DNA of 64,000 nt from JAWSUT01 sp033549345 (GCA_033549345.1 JAWSUT010000007.1:54658-118657), one strand, 5' to 3'; shown: positions 34,256-44,290, counted from the first letter of the stretch. The notes: a model not told the origin generated them from the sequence alone. Program-made: numbers and translations.

Positions 34256-36439
34256 TTACATCAGGGGATCCATAGTCAGCGCGGGATGGCCTTTTTCTTC
34301 CAGGAAGGGAAGAATTTCTTCCGCTGTGGTTCCCACAGTTTCGTCCGCGATCTTATCCACAAAGTCGGCACCAAGGCCGTCTTCTTCGGCGCGTTCACGG
34401 AGGTCGTCACCGAGGAAGTCTTTAAGTTCTTTGGGCATCCAGACAATCCGGCCAAGGCCGCCGTCTGCGATAAGGAACTTCTTGGAGAGCAGGTAGGAGC
34501 GGCCGATTCCCATAAATCCGGGAGCCTGCACACCACCGCCGACGGAACCGGCCAAGGTGGAGAAGGTCATACCGCTGGGGGTGTCTCCTGAGTGCTCACG
34601 GGTGGTGATCATCAGGCCGTTGGCTTCCGGCACAATGGCCAGAATGGCTTCGAAGCAGCCGCAGGAAGTCATCGGACGATCCATCAGTGTATAGAGGTTA
34701 ACCTCTTCCACACTGCGGTTGGATGTGGTGTAGACATATTCGTTAACCGATTCCCACATACCCTTTTCTTCATCGATGACGCCCTTTTTCTCAATCGGGC
34801 GGTTCGGGCCGTTGGGGTCAATTTCGTACGAAGCTTTGGCATCAAGCCAGCTCACAGCACCGCAGAGACCGACGCGTTCCGGAGCAACCACACAAACATG
34901 GTTCGGTGCGAAGGACTGGCAAAGGATACAGGAGTAAAGCTCGTCAACCGCTTCATCGGTAAGACCTCTGAGGCGGGCGTCACGGGTGGCATAACGGCCA
35001 CGGGCCACTTTGATCTGCTCTTCCACAGCGTCTTTGTCCGTGTAGAGAGTAACTTCCACGCGGTCAACAATGGCGGGGAACTCATCTTTGAATTTGGCAA
35101 TGAGGATTTCACCGTAATGCTTGACTCTGAAGCCTTTGGCAACAGCATCCTTGGACACACGGAGCCAGCAGAGATCACGCTGGGCCACGTGCCAGAGGCC
35201 TTCACCGTAGTTGATGAAGTAATGAATCCGGCGCTCAAGAACACTCTCAAAGTCTTCCTGCATTTTGCGGCCAAAAATCTTGACCATAATGCCCAAAGGC
35301 AGTTTTGCGCCTTCTTCAATTTCGTCGAAGTCGGGGCCAACAACTGTAATCTTACCGTCTTCGATGTCATCCTCGCCCACCATGGTAACCAGTTCAAATG
35401 CGGTGGTGCGACCGCCGCCCATTTCCACGAACATGTCGCCCTTACGGATGGTTTCCCCTTCAAAAGCGGGACCAATGGTGATGGGTACGGGGATTTCAAG
35501 GATCTTCAGCTTAATACCGCGCAGTTCCATGCAGTATTTAACGATGGTCTCGTAGTTGGTATGGGATACATACCAATCGGGAATCTCTTCTTCAAGCTCG
35601 GTGTCACAGATGACAGGGAAGCCGAGGAAGATGGCAGCAAAGTGTGCGGCTACCTGAACATCGTCAATCTCACCAAGATGCAGGACAAACGCACGTACAC
35701 GACGATGCTGGTAGTCACGGTGCTCTTCGCGGAGGCCGGGGGCGATACCGCCAAAGGCCATACCGGCACGCAGAGCGTAGTTCACAGCATGGATGACCTG
35801 GGTGAAGTTGCCGAGCGGGAAGGCGATGTAGTCAACGCCAAGCTTCATGTTTTGCTCAAGAAGCTGCTCGATTACTTCGTTAACCAGGAAGATCATCATA
35901 CCTTTTGCCTGCAGTTCCTGAACAATCTTCGCAGCAGCTTCGCTGGTGCGGGCCTTACCGACGATAACGGCCTGGCCGGGGATTGTCCAGTCAACAAGCT
36001 GGATACCGAACTTCCGCAGAATGGGGTCGGTCAGGTAACCGGTCCACGGCGCGACATGCGGGTTGTTCCCGTCAATGTAGCGCAGCACTTCGATAATTTC
36101 CGCGGCATATGCGGTGGATTCGCCGCACAGGCGGGCGTTTTCAAAAGAGAGCCCTTCTTTGACCTGGCCGCGCATCCGGTTCAGAATCGGAGGCAATTCA
36201 CCAAGTTTGGTTACTTTTTCGCCGGAGAGACTGCTGATAACCGGCAGATAATACGCAGTGTCAGGATATGCCACAGGCTGGTCGGGGCCATACTTGCGGA
36301 TGGCCTGCGAGAGCAGAATTTCTGCGTAGCTGGTGGCCGTGATTGCACCGTTTAAGGCGCGCTGAAACAGCTTCTTCGGGGCTTTCGACTCATCTTCTAT
36401 CGCCCCGGCATAAATTTCATCAAAGGCTGTATTAGACAT
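34256..36439 (-). CDS. acsB: Acetyl-CoA synthase
   Basis: 727 residues, near-identical in plan to the Moorella enzyme (729). The A-cluster ligands are visible in YSCILCQSFAPNHVC, GLCGAVS and MTSCGCFEA; the Cys-Gly-Cys binds the distal nickel. The N-terminal domain that docks to CODH (ALNGAITATSYAEILL) is present, so this is the full bacterial form, not the shorter archaeal one. It joins CO, a methyl group and CoA to form acetyl-CoA. Confidence 0.97.
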   Translation of the reverse strand: MSNTAFDEIYAGAIEDESKAPKKLFQRALNGAITATSYAEILLSQAIRKYGPDQPVAYPDTAYYLPVISSLSGEKVTKLGELPPILNRMRGQVKEGLSFENARLCGESTAYAAEIIEVLRYIDGNNPHVAPWTGYLTDPILRKFGIQLVDWTIPGQAVIVGKARTSEAAAKIVQELQAKGMMIFLVNEVIEQLLEQNMKLGVDYIAFPLGNFTQVIHAVNYALRAGMAFGGIAPGLREEHRDYQHRRVRAFVLHLGEIDDVQVAAHFAAIFLGFPVICDTELEEEIPDWYVSHTNYETIVKYCMELRGIKLKILEIPVPITIGPAFEGETIRKGDMFVEMGGGRTTAFELVTMVGEDDIEDGKITVVGPDFDEIEEGAKLPLGIMVKIFGRKMQEDFESVLERRIHYFINYGEGLWHVAQRDLCWLRVSKDAVAKGFRVKHYGEILIAKFKDEFPAIVDRVEVTLYTDKDAVEEQIKVARGRYATRDARLRGLTDEAVDELYSCILCQSFAPNHVCVVAPERVGLCGAVSWLDAKASYEIDPNGPNRPIEKKGVIDEEKGMWESVNEYVYTTSNRSVEEVNLYTLMDRPMTSCGCFEAILAIVPEANGLMITTREHSGDTPSGMTFSTLAGSVGGGVQAPGFMGIGRSYLLSKKFLIADGGLGRIVWMPKELKDFLGDDLRERAEEDGLGADFVDKIADETVGTTAEEILPFLEEKGHPALTMDPLM

Positions 36440-36470
36440 GCTCTTTCCTCCCTTTCACGGTTAGTACTGT

Positions 36471-38438
36471 TTACCAGGCGGCAGATGCCGAGGTACCGAA
36501 CTTCTCTGCAGTCTGGTCATGAACCTTCAGTTTCCAGTTGCGATAGTCGAGAGCTTCCACAAGTTTCTCAGCAGCTTTCTTACCGTCTGTTTCCCAGATG
36601 AAGTAGCCGCCGTATACATCATGTGCAACCTGCAGAGCGATACCGTTAACCAGTTCACTGCCGGTCACGGGAGGCACAACCCCAACGTGCACGGGCAGAC
36701 CCATAGCTACATTCCAAAGGCCGATGGCGATAGCCTTTTCACTCATGGCTTCAGGTGCACTGGCAACAAACGGAATCTTGGGAATGTCAACGCCCATATC
36801 GTTGGCGATGGCAGTAGCTAAGTTCGTTGCGCGGGTATTATCCACACAGGAACCCAAGTGGAATACCAGAGGCAGGTCGCCTTCCAACTTGTCGGCATTG
36901 GCTTCGTTCAACCGCTTAATGAAGGTTTTCAGGCCGTCGCCTGCATAGGCATCCACGGCAGCGGGAGTCAGCAGACCCAGCTTGGCGTAGGTACCGGCAG
37001 CACAACCGGTGGCCAGAAGCAATACATCATTTTTCGCCATTTCTTTGGCGATGGTCATATGGTTTTCATCGTGAACGCCTTTTAAGTTGTTGCAACCGGC
37101 AAACAGAGCAACACCGCGCAGCTCGCCGGACTTAAGAGCATCTGTGAGTACCTTGATCGGTGCATCGGCATTGATAGCACCAAACAGGTCATACAGAGCT
37201 TCCACGCTGAAACCGGCCACCACTTTATTTTTTTCAGTGGGGATGCAGCACTCAACGCCTTCACGCTCTTTGTAGCCATCGATAGCAATACTGATAGCAT
37301 GCTTTGCCTGCTCCAGAGCTTTTTCCTCACTGAAATCGATGTGATGAGCGCCGGGAATCTTGGCATTTTCAGATGTGGTAATGATACGGGTATTGTAGCA
37401 CTCAGCCGCAGCTTGCAGGCCGGGCATAATACACTGCACGTCTACAACCATGGCATCAATAGCACCGGTCATAATGGGCAGTTCCTGGGAAATGAAGTTG
37501 GTTACAGGGGGAACGCCCTGGCGCATCAGCACTTCGTTACCGGTGCAGCAGATACCCATCAGCTGGATACCTTCGGCGCCGGCCGCTTTAGCTTCGCCTT
37601 CCATCTCACGCGCTGCCTGCACAATCATTTCGGACAGCAGCGGGTTATGGCCGTGCACAGCAATATTAACTTTACCAGGAGTAATTACACCCATGTTCGC
37701 TTCAGTGTAAACCGGAGTGGGCACACCAAAGAGTACGTCTGACATATCGGTACCGATATGCATACCGGTGAAGTCGGCCAAGCCGGTTTCCAGGGCCTTA
37801 AAGATCAGGTTAACGGGGTCGGCGTCCATACCCATATGAGTCTGAGCCATAGCACTGGCCACAGTCTCAAATACACTTTTAGGCATAATGTTATGCGAGA
37901 TAAACTTCTCTACACGGCCGGGAGTTACAGTCTTTTCAATCCACTTCACGTAACCGCCCGTCATACGCATGTAGTCATCCATGCCGAGCTGGACAACATC
38001 GGCCAGAATTTCCATATCTTCGCGACCTTCGGTGGCAATGTCAAAACGCTCAGCAATGGCACGCAGTTTTTCCGGGCTCTTAATGCTATAGTCCGGTGCA
38101 TGGCCTTCCAAGAGGGCCTTCAGGGTGAGAAGGATATGCTTGGAATGGTCGGAGTGGGCGGAAGCGCCACCCAGTGCGGAGCGAACCAGGTTCCGTGCGA
38201 CAATGGTATACTCTGTGGCACCACAGATACCCTTGGGAGCCTTCTTGGTAATACGGCAGGGCCCCTGGATACAGATGCGGCAGCATACACCGGTGTCACC
38301 AAACTTACATTGCGGCTGTTGAGCCAGATAACGGTCATACGCCGTATCAACGGGAAGTTCCCTAGACAGGACTTCCAACACGGCCGGGTCGATAGCGCGA
38401 TTGCGATCGACTTCTTTCTTCTTTGCTACATCAGACAT
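36471..38438 (-). CDS. acsA: Carbon monoxide dehydrogenase catalytic subunit
   Basis: 655 residues. N-terminal cluster-D/B ligands in CKFGDTGVCCRICIQGPCR; C-cluster region with HDENHMT, ATGCAAGTYAK and FHLGSCVDNTRA. This is the Ni-Fe CODH of the ACS/CODH complex, reducing CO2 to CO and passing CO through an internal channel to AcsB. It is directly upstream of acsB and downstream of its maturation factor gene cooC. Confidence 0.97.
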   Translation of the reverse strand: MSDVAKKKEVDRNRAIDPAVLEVLSRELPVDTAYDRYLAQQPQCKFGDTGVCCRICIQGPCRITKKAPKGICGATEYTIVARNLVRSALGGASAHSDHSKHILLTLKALLEGHAPDYSIKSPEKLRAIAERFDIATEGREDMEILADVVQLGMDDYMRMTGGYVKWIEKTVTPGRVEKFISHNIMPKSVFETVASAMAQTHMGMDADPVNLIFKALETGLADFTGMHIGTDMSDVLFGVPTPVYTEANMGVITPGKVNIAVHGHNPLLSEMIVQAAREMEGEAKAAGAEGIQLMGICCTGNEVLMRQGVPPVTNFISQELPIMTGAIDAMVVDVQCIMPGLQAAAECYNTRIITTSENAKIPGAHHIDFSEEKALEQAKHAISIAIDGYKEREGVECCIPTEKNKVVAGFSVEALYDLFGAINADAPIKVLTDALKSGELRGVALFAGCNNLKGVHDENHMTIAKEMAKNDVLLLATGCAAGTYAKLGLLTPAAVDAYAGDGLKTFIKRLNEANADKLEGDLPLVFHLGSCVDNTRATNLATAIANDMGVDIPKIPFVASAPEAMSEKAIAIGLWNVAMGLPVHVGVVPPVTGSELVNGIALQVAHDVYGGYFIWETDGKKAAEKLVEALDYRNWKLKVHDQTAEKFGTSASAAW

Positions 38439-38507
38439 GCTTCACTAACCTCCCTTTGAGAATTGGTACAAGAAGCTTGTGGCCTACATTTTGGCCGGTG
38501 CGGAAAA

Positions 38508-39281
38508 CTAACGCTCGCACGTCACCTCCCCCAGGATCTTATCCAAAATTTCGTCAATACCGGGCATCAGGCCCGATCCTTCCAAGAGCCCGCTTTCTTC
38601 TTCAACGGCGTTTTCCAGCACGCCCTCGTCGAAGGGAATTATACCGAGGAGCTCTTCTTCACCAAACTGGGAGCGGACAAAATCCTTCTCCTTGTCCGTC
38701 CGCACTTTATTAACCAATATTTTAACACGGCAAATGCCCAGTTCCGTCGCCAGCTTCTGCACAACTTTAGCTGTATTCACGGAGACCCGGGTCGGTTCGG
38801 TCACAATCACAATCATGTCCACGCCGCGCGATGTACCGCGCGTCAGATGTTCGATGCCGGCGCTCATATCCATGATTACCACGTCATCTTTGTCCAGCAG
38901 CAGACTGTTTAAAACGGCGTAAAGGAATGAGTTCTCCTTACAGTAACAGGCAGTGCCTCCCTGTTTAACCGCCCCCATCCGTAAAAAACGGATATTGCCC
39001 TGTTCAACGGTAAAGTCGTCAATCAGGTCATCCACTTTAGGGTTAAGGGTAAAAAAGGCGCCTTCGCCGCCTGTACGTTCGTCCACAATCGCTTTCATTT
39101 CAATAATCGGACGCAGTGCATCCAACTGTTCCGCAGGCAGTCCCAACGTGGCTCCCAGACTGACATCGGGATCAGCGTCTACGGCATAGACCTTGTAATC
39201 CCGCCTGGCAAACGCGTTAATCAGGTTGGCGGAAAATGTTGTTTTCCCGACACCGCCCTTTCCTGAAACGGCAATCTTCAT
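38508..39281 (-). CDS. cooC: CODH nickel-insertion accessory ATPase
   Basis: 257 residues. A deviant Walker A (SGKGGVGKTTFSANL) at the very N-terminus puts it in the MinD/CooC group of P-loop ATPases. ACYCKENSFLYAVLNSLLL provides a C-x-C for dimer-bridging metal, and MDMSAGIEHLTRGTSRGVD is typical of CooC. It loads nickel into CODH. First gene of the acs-met cluster; the ATG is preceded by GGGGTGAATCT. Confidence 0.94.
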   Translation of the reverse strand: MKIAVSGKGGVGKTTFSANLINAFARRDYKVYAVDADPDVSLGATLGLPAEQLDALRPIIEMKAIVDERTGGEGAFFTLNPKVDDLIDDFTVEQGNIRFLRMGAVKQGGTACYCKENSFLYAVLNSLLLDKDDVVIMDMSAGIEHLTRGTSRGVDMIVIVTEPTRVSVNTAKVVQKLATELGICRVKILVNKVRTDKEKDFVRSQFGEEELLGIIPFDEGVLENAVEEESGLLEGSGLMPGIDEILDKILGEVTCER

Positions 39282-39723
39282 AGATTCACCCCCCCCAAGA
39301 CGGACTTTATTGATACAGAAGACGTGTTAATGTTTTGAATCTTAAACCCACTTACACGTATTCTACGAAACGATAAAAAATCCTTTTTTTTAGAAAAATT
39401 AGTTTATCTGAGCCCGTTTTAGCTCATTAGTGAGAAAAATAACCATCATCCTCTCTGCTACGATGATTTAATCGTGATTTTGTGACAGTTTTCCCTTTTG
39501 CTGAATTTTGCTTCTTTTCGAGAAAGTTCACGCATTTTTGCCATCTTTAGCGTGCTGTTTCATTATGGCACACTATTTTGAACACCTTGTGTCAAAATTA
39601 AGGCAATACCTTGAAATTGCACAAGCCCATCTTTGTAAAACCCGTCCATTTTATGGGAATAAAAAAATGACCCATCACTATAAGATGAGTCATTGGCAAA
39701 AAATAGTACAAACTATTTTATTT
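39282..39723. promoter_or_regulatory. 442-bp non-coding space upstream of cooC
   Basis: No convincing gene. It should hold the promoter of the acs-met cluster. Visible on the minus strand: a TGCCATAAT extended -10 near 39567 with a TTGACA further upstream at non-ideal spacing, and a dyad ACGTGT (39322-39327)/ACACGT (39354-39359) with centres 32 bp apart, 41 nt before cooC. A 28-codon ATG frame (39458-39544) has no ribosome site and is not called. The right end carries the clpC terminator. Confidence 0.5.
39661..39693 (-). terminator. Terminator of the ctsR-clpC operon
   Basis: On the minus strand ATGACTCATC (39684-39693), a 7-nt loop and GATGGGTCAT (39667-39676) form a stem with one G-T pair, followed by TTTTTTT. 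It lies 31 nt after the clpC stop. Confidence 0.88.
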
Positions 39724-42177
39724 TTATTCTCTCGTACCTGCGGATTCAGTTTTTTTAAATACCAGTTTTTCATTTTCCACAGTAACCAAAATCGTGTCAT
39801 TGTGCGTGAACTCTCCCCGCAGCATTCTTTCGGACACTTCATCCTCAATCCGCTTCTGCAATGCGCGGCGCAGCGGCCTGGCCCCGTAGGTCGGGTCATA
39901 ACCTTCCTGGGCCAGAAAAGCTTTGGCATCGTCGCTTACGTCCAGGTGAATTTCATAGTCGCTCAGACGTTTGCCGAGTTCCCTGAGCATCAGGTCCACA
40001 ATTTTACCGAGATGTTCTTCTTCCAGCGGATGGAACACAATCACTTCGTCGAGACGGTTAAGAAATTCCGGCCGGAACGTCCGCTTCAGTTCATCCATCA
40101 CCTTGTTCTTCATGTCTTCATACGTCTTTTCCCGGTCACTCCCTGAGCGGAAGCCCATTGTAGCCTGCTTTTTGAGTTCGCCCGCACCGACATTTGACGT
40201 CATGATGATGACTGTATTGCGAAAATCAACCATCCGTCCTTTTCCGTCAGTCAGGCGACCGTCTTCAAGCACCTGTAAAAGTACGTTGAAAACTTCAGGA
40301 TGCGCCTTTTCTATTTCATCAAAGAGAAGTACGGAGTACGGTTTACGGCGGACCTTTTCCGTCAGCTGGCCGCCTTCCTCATAACCGACATAACCCGGAG
40401 GTGACCCTACCAGACGCGATGTGGTATGCTTTTCCATATATTCCGACATATCCAACCGCACCATGGCATCTTCGTCACCGAAAAGGCTCTCGGCAAGTGC
40501 CCGGGCCAGTTCTGTTTTACCCACACCTGTCGGGCCGAGGAAAATAAAGGAACCGATCGGCCGCTTAGGGTCTTTGAGGCCCGCCCTGGCCCGGCGAATG
40601 GCACGGGAAACAGCTTTGACAGCTTCGTCCTGGCCTATGACCCGCTCATGCAGAATTGACTCCATGTTAAGCAGGCGTTCCGTCTCTCCCTCGGACAGCC
40701 TCTTAACCGGAATGCCGGTCCAGGCGGAAACAATCTGGGCAATGTCCTCGGCTGTGACGGACTGAGTATCCGTTACTTTTCGCTGTTCCCACTCTCTCTT
40801 CAGGTTTTGCAGTTCCTGTTTCAGCTGCTGCTCTTTATCTCGCAGTTTGGCCGCCGCTTCAAATTCCTGGCCCCGGACAGCTGATTCTTTTTCATTACGC
40901 AAAGTCTCCAGCCGTTCTTCCAGTTCCTTTAAATCCGGCGGCGCTGTATAAGCTGTCATCCGCACACGGGAGGCGGCCTCATCAATCAGGTCAATTGCTT
41001 TATCCGGCAGGAAACGGTCGGTGATATAGCGGTCTGCCAGCGTGACAGCAGCTTTCAGTGCTTCATCGGTAATCTTGACTCTGTGGTGCGCTTCATACCG
41101 ATCCCGCAGCCCCTTTAAAATTTCCTCGGATTCTTCCTTTGTGGGCTCACCGACTGTAATCGGCTGGAAGCGCCTTTCCAAAGCAGGGTCCCGCTCGATA
41201 TATTTTCTGTATTCGTCCAGCGTCGTTGCACCGATGGCCTGCAGCTCACCCCGTGCCAGGGCAGGTTTAAGAATATTGGAAGCATCAATCGCTCCTTCCG
41301 CGGCACCGGCTCCGATCAGGGTGTGCAGTTCATCGATAAAAACAATCACGTTACCTGCTGTCCGCAGTTCTTCCATCAGCTTCCGCAGACGCTCCTCAAA
41401 CTCACCGCGGTATTTTGTACCGGCGACAACAGCAGCCAGCTCAAGGGTGGCAACCCGCTTTTCTTTCAGTGTCTCCGGCACTTTGCCCTCAACGATTCGC
41501 TGGGCAAGCCCTTCGGCAATGGCCGTTTTCCCTACGCCCGGTTCCCCTATCAGGCAGGGATTGTTTTTTGTCCTGCGGGAAAGCACCTGAATTACTCTCT
41601 CAATTTCCGTATCCCGGCCGATCACGGGATCCAGCTTTCCTTCCTTGGCCAGCTTCGTCAGATCCCGGCCAAACTGGTCTACCGTAGGTGTGGATGAAAC
41701 GGCTTTACCGTTTTCGTCCGGAAGAGGCTCATCCTCTCCGCCAAGCAGCGCCAGTACGGATTTGCGGGTCCGGGCCAAATCCACACCCAGATTTGCCAGT
41801 ACCTGCGCAGCAATTCCTTCGCCTTCTCTGATCAGGCCGAGCAGCAGGTGTTCTGTTCCCACATAGTTGTGCCCCAGGCTTTGCCCCTCTTCTATCGCCA
41901 ACTCGATAACTTTCTTTGCACGGGGTGTATAGTTAACTCCCTGCGGTACGGAGCGCTGGTCTCCCTTGCCAATCAGCTTTTCAATTTCCAGACGGACGCT
42001 GTCCAGTTCAACCCCCATTGTCAGCAGTACCTTGGCGGCAATCCCCTCTCCCTCTCTGACAAGGCCCAGTAAAATATGTTCTGTGCCAACAAAGCTATGA
42101 CTGAAGCGCTTCGCTTCATCCTGGGCAAGAACCAGGACCTTCTGCGCCCTCTCGGTAAACCTTCCAAACATGAACAT
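39724..42177 (-). CDS. clpC: ATP-dependent Clp protease ATPase subunit ClpC
   Basis: 817 residues. Two N-terminal Clp-N repeats (RFTERAQKVLVLAQDEAKRF and the second at about 80-145), AAA1 with Walker A GEPGVGKT, a UVR/M-domain coil (about 410-470), AAA2 with GPTGVGKT, and a C-terminal ClpB-D2 domain. It unfolds proteins, including McsB-phosphorylated ones, for ClpP. The ATG has AGGAGG 7 nt upstream. Last gene of the CtsR regulon operon. Confidence 0.97.
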   Translation of the reverse strand: MFMFGRFTERAQKVLVLAQDEAKRFSHSFVGTEHILLGLVREGEGIAAKVLLTMGVELDSVRLEIEKLIGKGDQRSVPQGVNYTPRAKKVIELAIEEGQSLGHNYVGTEHLLLGLIREGEGIAAQVLANLGVDLARTRKSVLALLGGEDEPLPDENGKAVSSTPTVDQFGRDLTKLAKEGKLDPVIGRDTEIERVIQVLSRRTKNNPCLIGEPGVGKTAIAEGLAQRIVEGKVPETLKEKRVATLELAAVVAGTKYRGEFEERLRKLMEELRTAGNVIVFIDELHTLIGAGAAEGAIDASNILKPALARGELQAIGATTLDEYRKYIERDPALERRFQPITVGEPTKEESEEILKGLRDRYEAHHRVKITDEALKAAVTLADRYITDRFLPDKAIDLIDEAASRVRMTAYTAPPDLKELEERLETLRNEKESAVRGQEFEAAAKLRDKEQQLKQELQNLKREWEQRKVTDTQSVTAEDIAQIVSAWTGIPVKRLSEGETERLLNMESILHERVIGQDEAVKAVSRAIRRARAGLKDPKRPIGSFIFLGPTGVGKTELARALAESLFGDEDAMVRLDMSEYMEKHTTSRLVGSPPGYVGYEEGGQLTEKVRRKPYSVLLFDEIEKAHPEVFNVLLQVLEDGRLTDGKGRMVDFRNTVIIMTSNVGAGELKKQATMGFRSGSDREKTYEDMKNKVMDELKRTFRPEFLNRLDEVIVFHPLEEEHLGKIVDLMLRELGKRLSDYEIHLDVSDDAKAFLAQEGYDPTYGARPLRRALQKRIEDEVSERMLRGEFTHNDTILVTVENEKLVFKKTESAGTRE

Positions 42178-42201
42178 GTCTACTCCTCCTACCGTTTATT
42201 A

Positions 42202-43263
42202 TTATACCGTTTCTCTCCTCAACCGTTTACGTATCAGGCGTGCTCTTTCCCGGTCCCGGTCAAGACTGTCCAACTGGCGTCCTGCCTCTGTCTGCAGACA
42301 GGCGGGACGCAGCAGAACCATCAGCTCTTTTAAGATATTTCCGGAAATTTCATCAATGAGCCCCAGGTCGATACCCAGCCTAACATCCGACAATAATTGC
42401 ATGGCTTCCTGGGAAGACACCAGGCGTGCATGACTCAGCACACCGAATGCCCTGTTGACGCGGTCGGATATTCTGTCTCTTCCCTCATTCAGAAGAATCT
42501 GACGCGCCTGCAGCTCCTGCTCTACTATTTGCCTTGTTACACCAAACAGATTTTTCACAATTTCATCTTCTGTCTGCCCCAGCGTAATCTGGTTTGAGAT
42601 CTGGACAAGATTGCCGACAATTTCCGAGCCTTCACCATAAAGACCCCGTACCGCCAGCCCAACCTGCGCAATGGCCGACAGAACACGGTTAATTTGTTTT
42701 GTCAGAACCAGCGCGGGCAAATGGACCATCACCGATGCACGCAGGCCCGTTCCCACATTTGTAGGACAGGCTGTCAGATAACCCCACTGCTCGTCATAGG
42801 CATAGTCCAGTTCACTTTCAAGCAGGTCGTCATACCGGTTGGCCTCTTCCATTGCCTTGTCCAGCTGCAGCCCCGGAAGGAGGCACTGAATACGCAGATG
42901 GTCTTCTTCATTAACCATAATGCTGACTGCCTCATCACTGCGCAAAAGAACTGCCGAATTATGCGGCTCCTTAATTAACAACGGGCTGATCAGGTGTTTT
43001 TCAACCAGTACCTGTCTTTGCAGAGCAGGAATATCCTTAATATAAAAATACTGAACATCACCCATCTGCTTGTTTAAGGCTGTACAGGCTTCCCGCACCC
43101 GGTTTGTGATCTCACCGGTCTGGCTGTCGGACGCCAGGTATGGAAACGGAATCTGGCTCACATTCCGGGCCAGCCGGATCCGGCTGCTGAGTACTATTTC
43201 ACCGTCGGGGCCAACCGCATCCATCCACCTGGCGTGCGGCCGCCCGTTTTTGTCATCAGTCAC
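42202..43263 (-). CDS. mcsB: Protein-arginine kinase McsB
   Basis: 353 residues from the GTG at 43263, which has GGAGG 8 nt upstream; an ATG at 43269 is too close to that site. A phosphagen-kinase fold with SSRIRLARNV, the catalytic NEEDHLRIQ loop and CPTNVGTGLRASVMVHLP. McsB phosphorylates arginines on damaged proteins and on CtsR, marking them for ClpCP. It overlaps the end of mcsA by 8 nt; McsA is its activator. Confidence 0.95.
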   Translation of the reverse strand: MTDDKNGRPHARWMDAVGPDGEIVLSSRIRLARNVSQIPFPYLASDSQTGEITNRVREACTALNKQMGDVQYFYIKDIPALQRQVLVEKHLISPLLIKEPHNSAVLLRSDEAVSIMVNEEDHLRIQCLLPGLQLDKAMEEANRYDDLLESELDYAYDEQWGYLTACPTNVGTGLRASVMVHLPALVLTKQINRVLSAIAQVGLAVRGLYGEGSEIVGNLVQISNQITLGQTEDEIVKNLFGVTRQIVEQELQARQILLNEGRDRISDRVNRAFGVLSHARLVSSQEAMQLLSDVRLGIDLGLIDEISGNILKELMVLLRPACLQTEAGRQLDSLDRDRERARLIRKRLRRETV

Positions 43264-43789
43264 CGGCATCCCCTCCATCTTTGATTTTTGCTTCCATTTG
43301 ACGAATTTTATCACGTAAATGCGCTGCCTGTTCGAATTCTTCGTTTGTCACAAGCTGCTGCAGCTGCTGGCGCATCTCGTCAATGCTGCGGCGAATCTTT
43401 ACGGCTCCCCCCGCACGGGCGGGCACCTTACCTACATGCTGTGTCGACCCGTGAATACGGCGCATTAAGGGCAGCAGGCGCTCACCGAATGTCGGGTAGC
43501 AATAACTGCAGCCAAACCGGCCAATCTGACCGAACTGAGCATAGGTCAAACCGCAGTTTTCACATTGTGTTTTGGTGGGAAAACCGACTACCTGACCGGA
43601 TGGCTGTGCGTCCAGGTTCATAAGTCCGGTCAGGAGATTCTGAATAGAAAAAGGGGGACTTGCATCAAACTGAAAATCACCTTTTTCCCTTGCACACTGT
43701 TCACAAAGATGCTGAACTGATTGTTCATCATCTACAATCTGCGTAAGATGAACTGTTGCCGGCTTTTTCCGGCATACCTGACAAAGCAT
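43256..43789 (-). CDS. mcsA: McsA, zinc-finger activator of McsB
   Basis: 177 residues with four CxxC pairs: CQVC, CEQC, CENC and CSYC, the zinc-binding part of McsA. A UVR motif (EFEQAAHLRDKIRQME) is at the C-terminus. McsA activates McsB and helps control CtsR. Start ATG with GGAGG 7 nt upstream. Third member of the classical ctsR-mcsA-mcsB-clpC set. Confidence 0.95.
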   Translation of the reverse strand: MLCQVCRKKPATVHLTQIVDDEQSVQHLCEQCAREKGDFQFDASPPFSIQNLLTGLMNLDAQPSGQVVGFPTKTQCENCGLTYAQFGQIGRFGCSYCYPTFGERLLPLMRRIHGSTQHVGKVPARAGGAVKIRRSIDEMRQQLQQLVTNEEFEQAAHLRDKIRQMEAKIKDGGDAGD

Positions 43790-43803
43790 GTCAACGCCTC
43801 CTG

Positions 43804-44274
43804 TTATGATTCATACAATAGCACCTCGAGCATACGGGAAAGCACCGTCAGGCGGACACCGCAATACTCGCCCTCATCAACCTTACGGTTGCCGTACTCA
43901 ATGGCGGCAATCATCAACTGCCCTTCACGGCGTGTTATTAACCGCGCTTCAGTTAGCCGGTTCACAAGATCTGCGGATGCCCTCAGACTGATTCCCTGCT
44001 CGGCAAGGCTGCCCAGCATCTCTAAAAGTTGTGCAACTTTATCGCGGGTAAGGTCAAGATGCCTTATTCGTAAAAAACCGCCGCCGCCCCGCCTGCTCTC
44101 TACAAGATATCCCCGCTCCGGCGTAAAGCGGGTGGATAGCACATAATTAATTTGTGAAGGCACACACTGAAAACGGTCGGCCAGCTCTCTTCTCTGCAGA
44201 AGAATTGTGGCATTCGGACTCGCCTCCAGCAAGCGCTTGATGTAGCTCTCGATATTATCTGCCAGACTACCCAT
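43804..44274 (-). CDS. ctsR: Transcriptional repressor CtsR
   Basis: 156 residues. N-terminal winged HTH (LADRFQCVPSQINYVLSTRF), the glycine-rich wing SRRGGGGFLRI with a conserved tetra-Gly heat-sensor loop, and a C-terminal dimerisation domain. It represses clp genes at normal temperature. A matching CtsR box lies at 44291-44307, so the operon is autoregulated. Confidence 0.96.
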   Translation of the reverse strand: MGSLADNIESYIKRLLEASPNATILLQRRELADRFQCVPSQINYVLSTRFTPERGYLVESRRGGGGFLRIRHLDLTRDKVAQLLEMLGSLAEQGISLRASADLVNRLTEARLITRREGQLMIAAIEYGNRKVDEGEYCGVRLTVLSRMLEVLLYES

Positions 44275-44290
44275 TTCTCGCTTCCTCTTC

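Noticed and set aside
34592..36355. 587-codon open frame on the plus strand opposite acsB
   Set aside because: It lies wholly antisense to acetyl-CoA synthase, whose motifs are unmistakable. The long frame reflects codon bias of acsB; no ribosome site or known domain.
39458..39544. 28-codon basic frame in the cooC leader
   Set aside because: No Shine-Dalgarno sequence and no terminator; it could be a leader peptide but nothing supports it.
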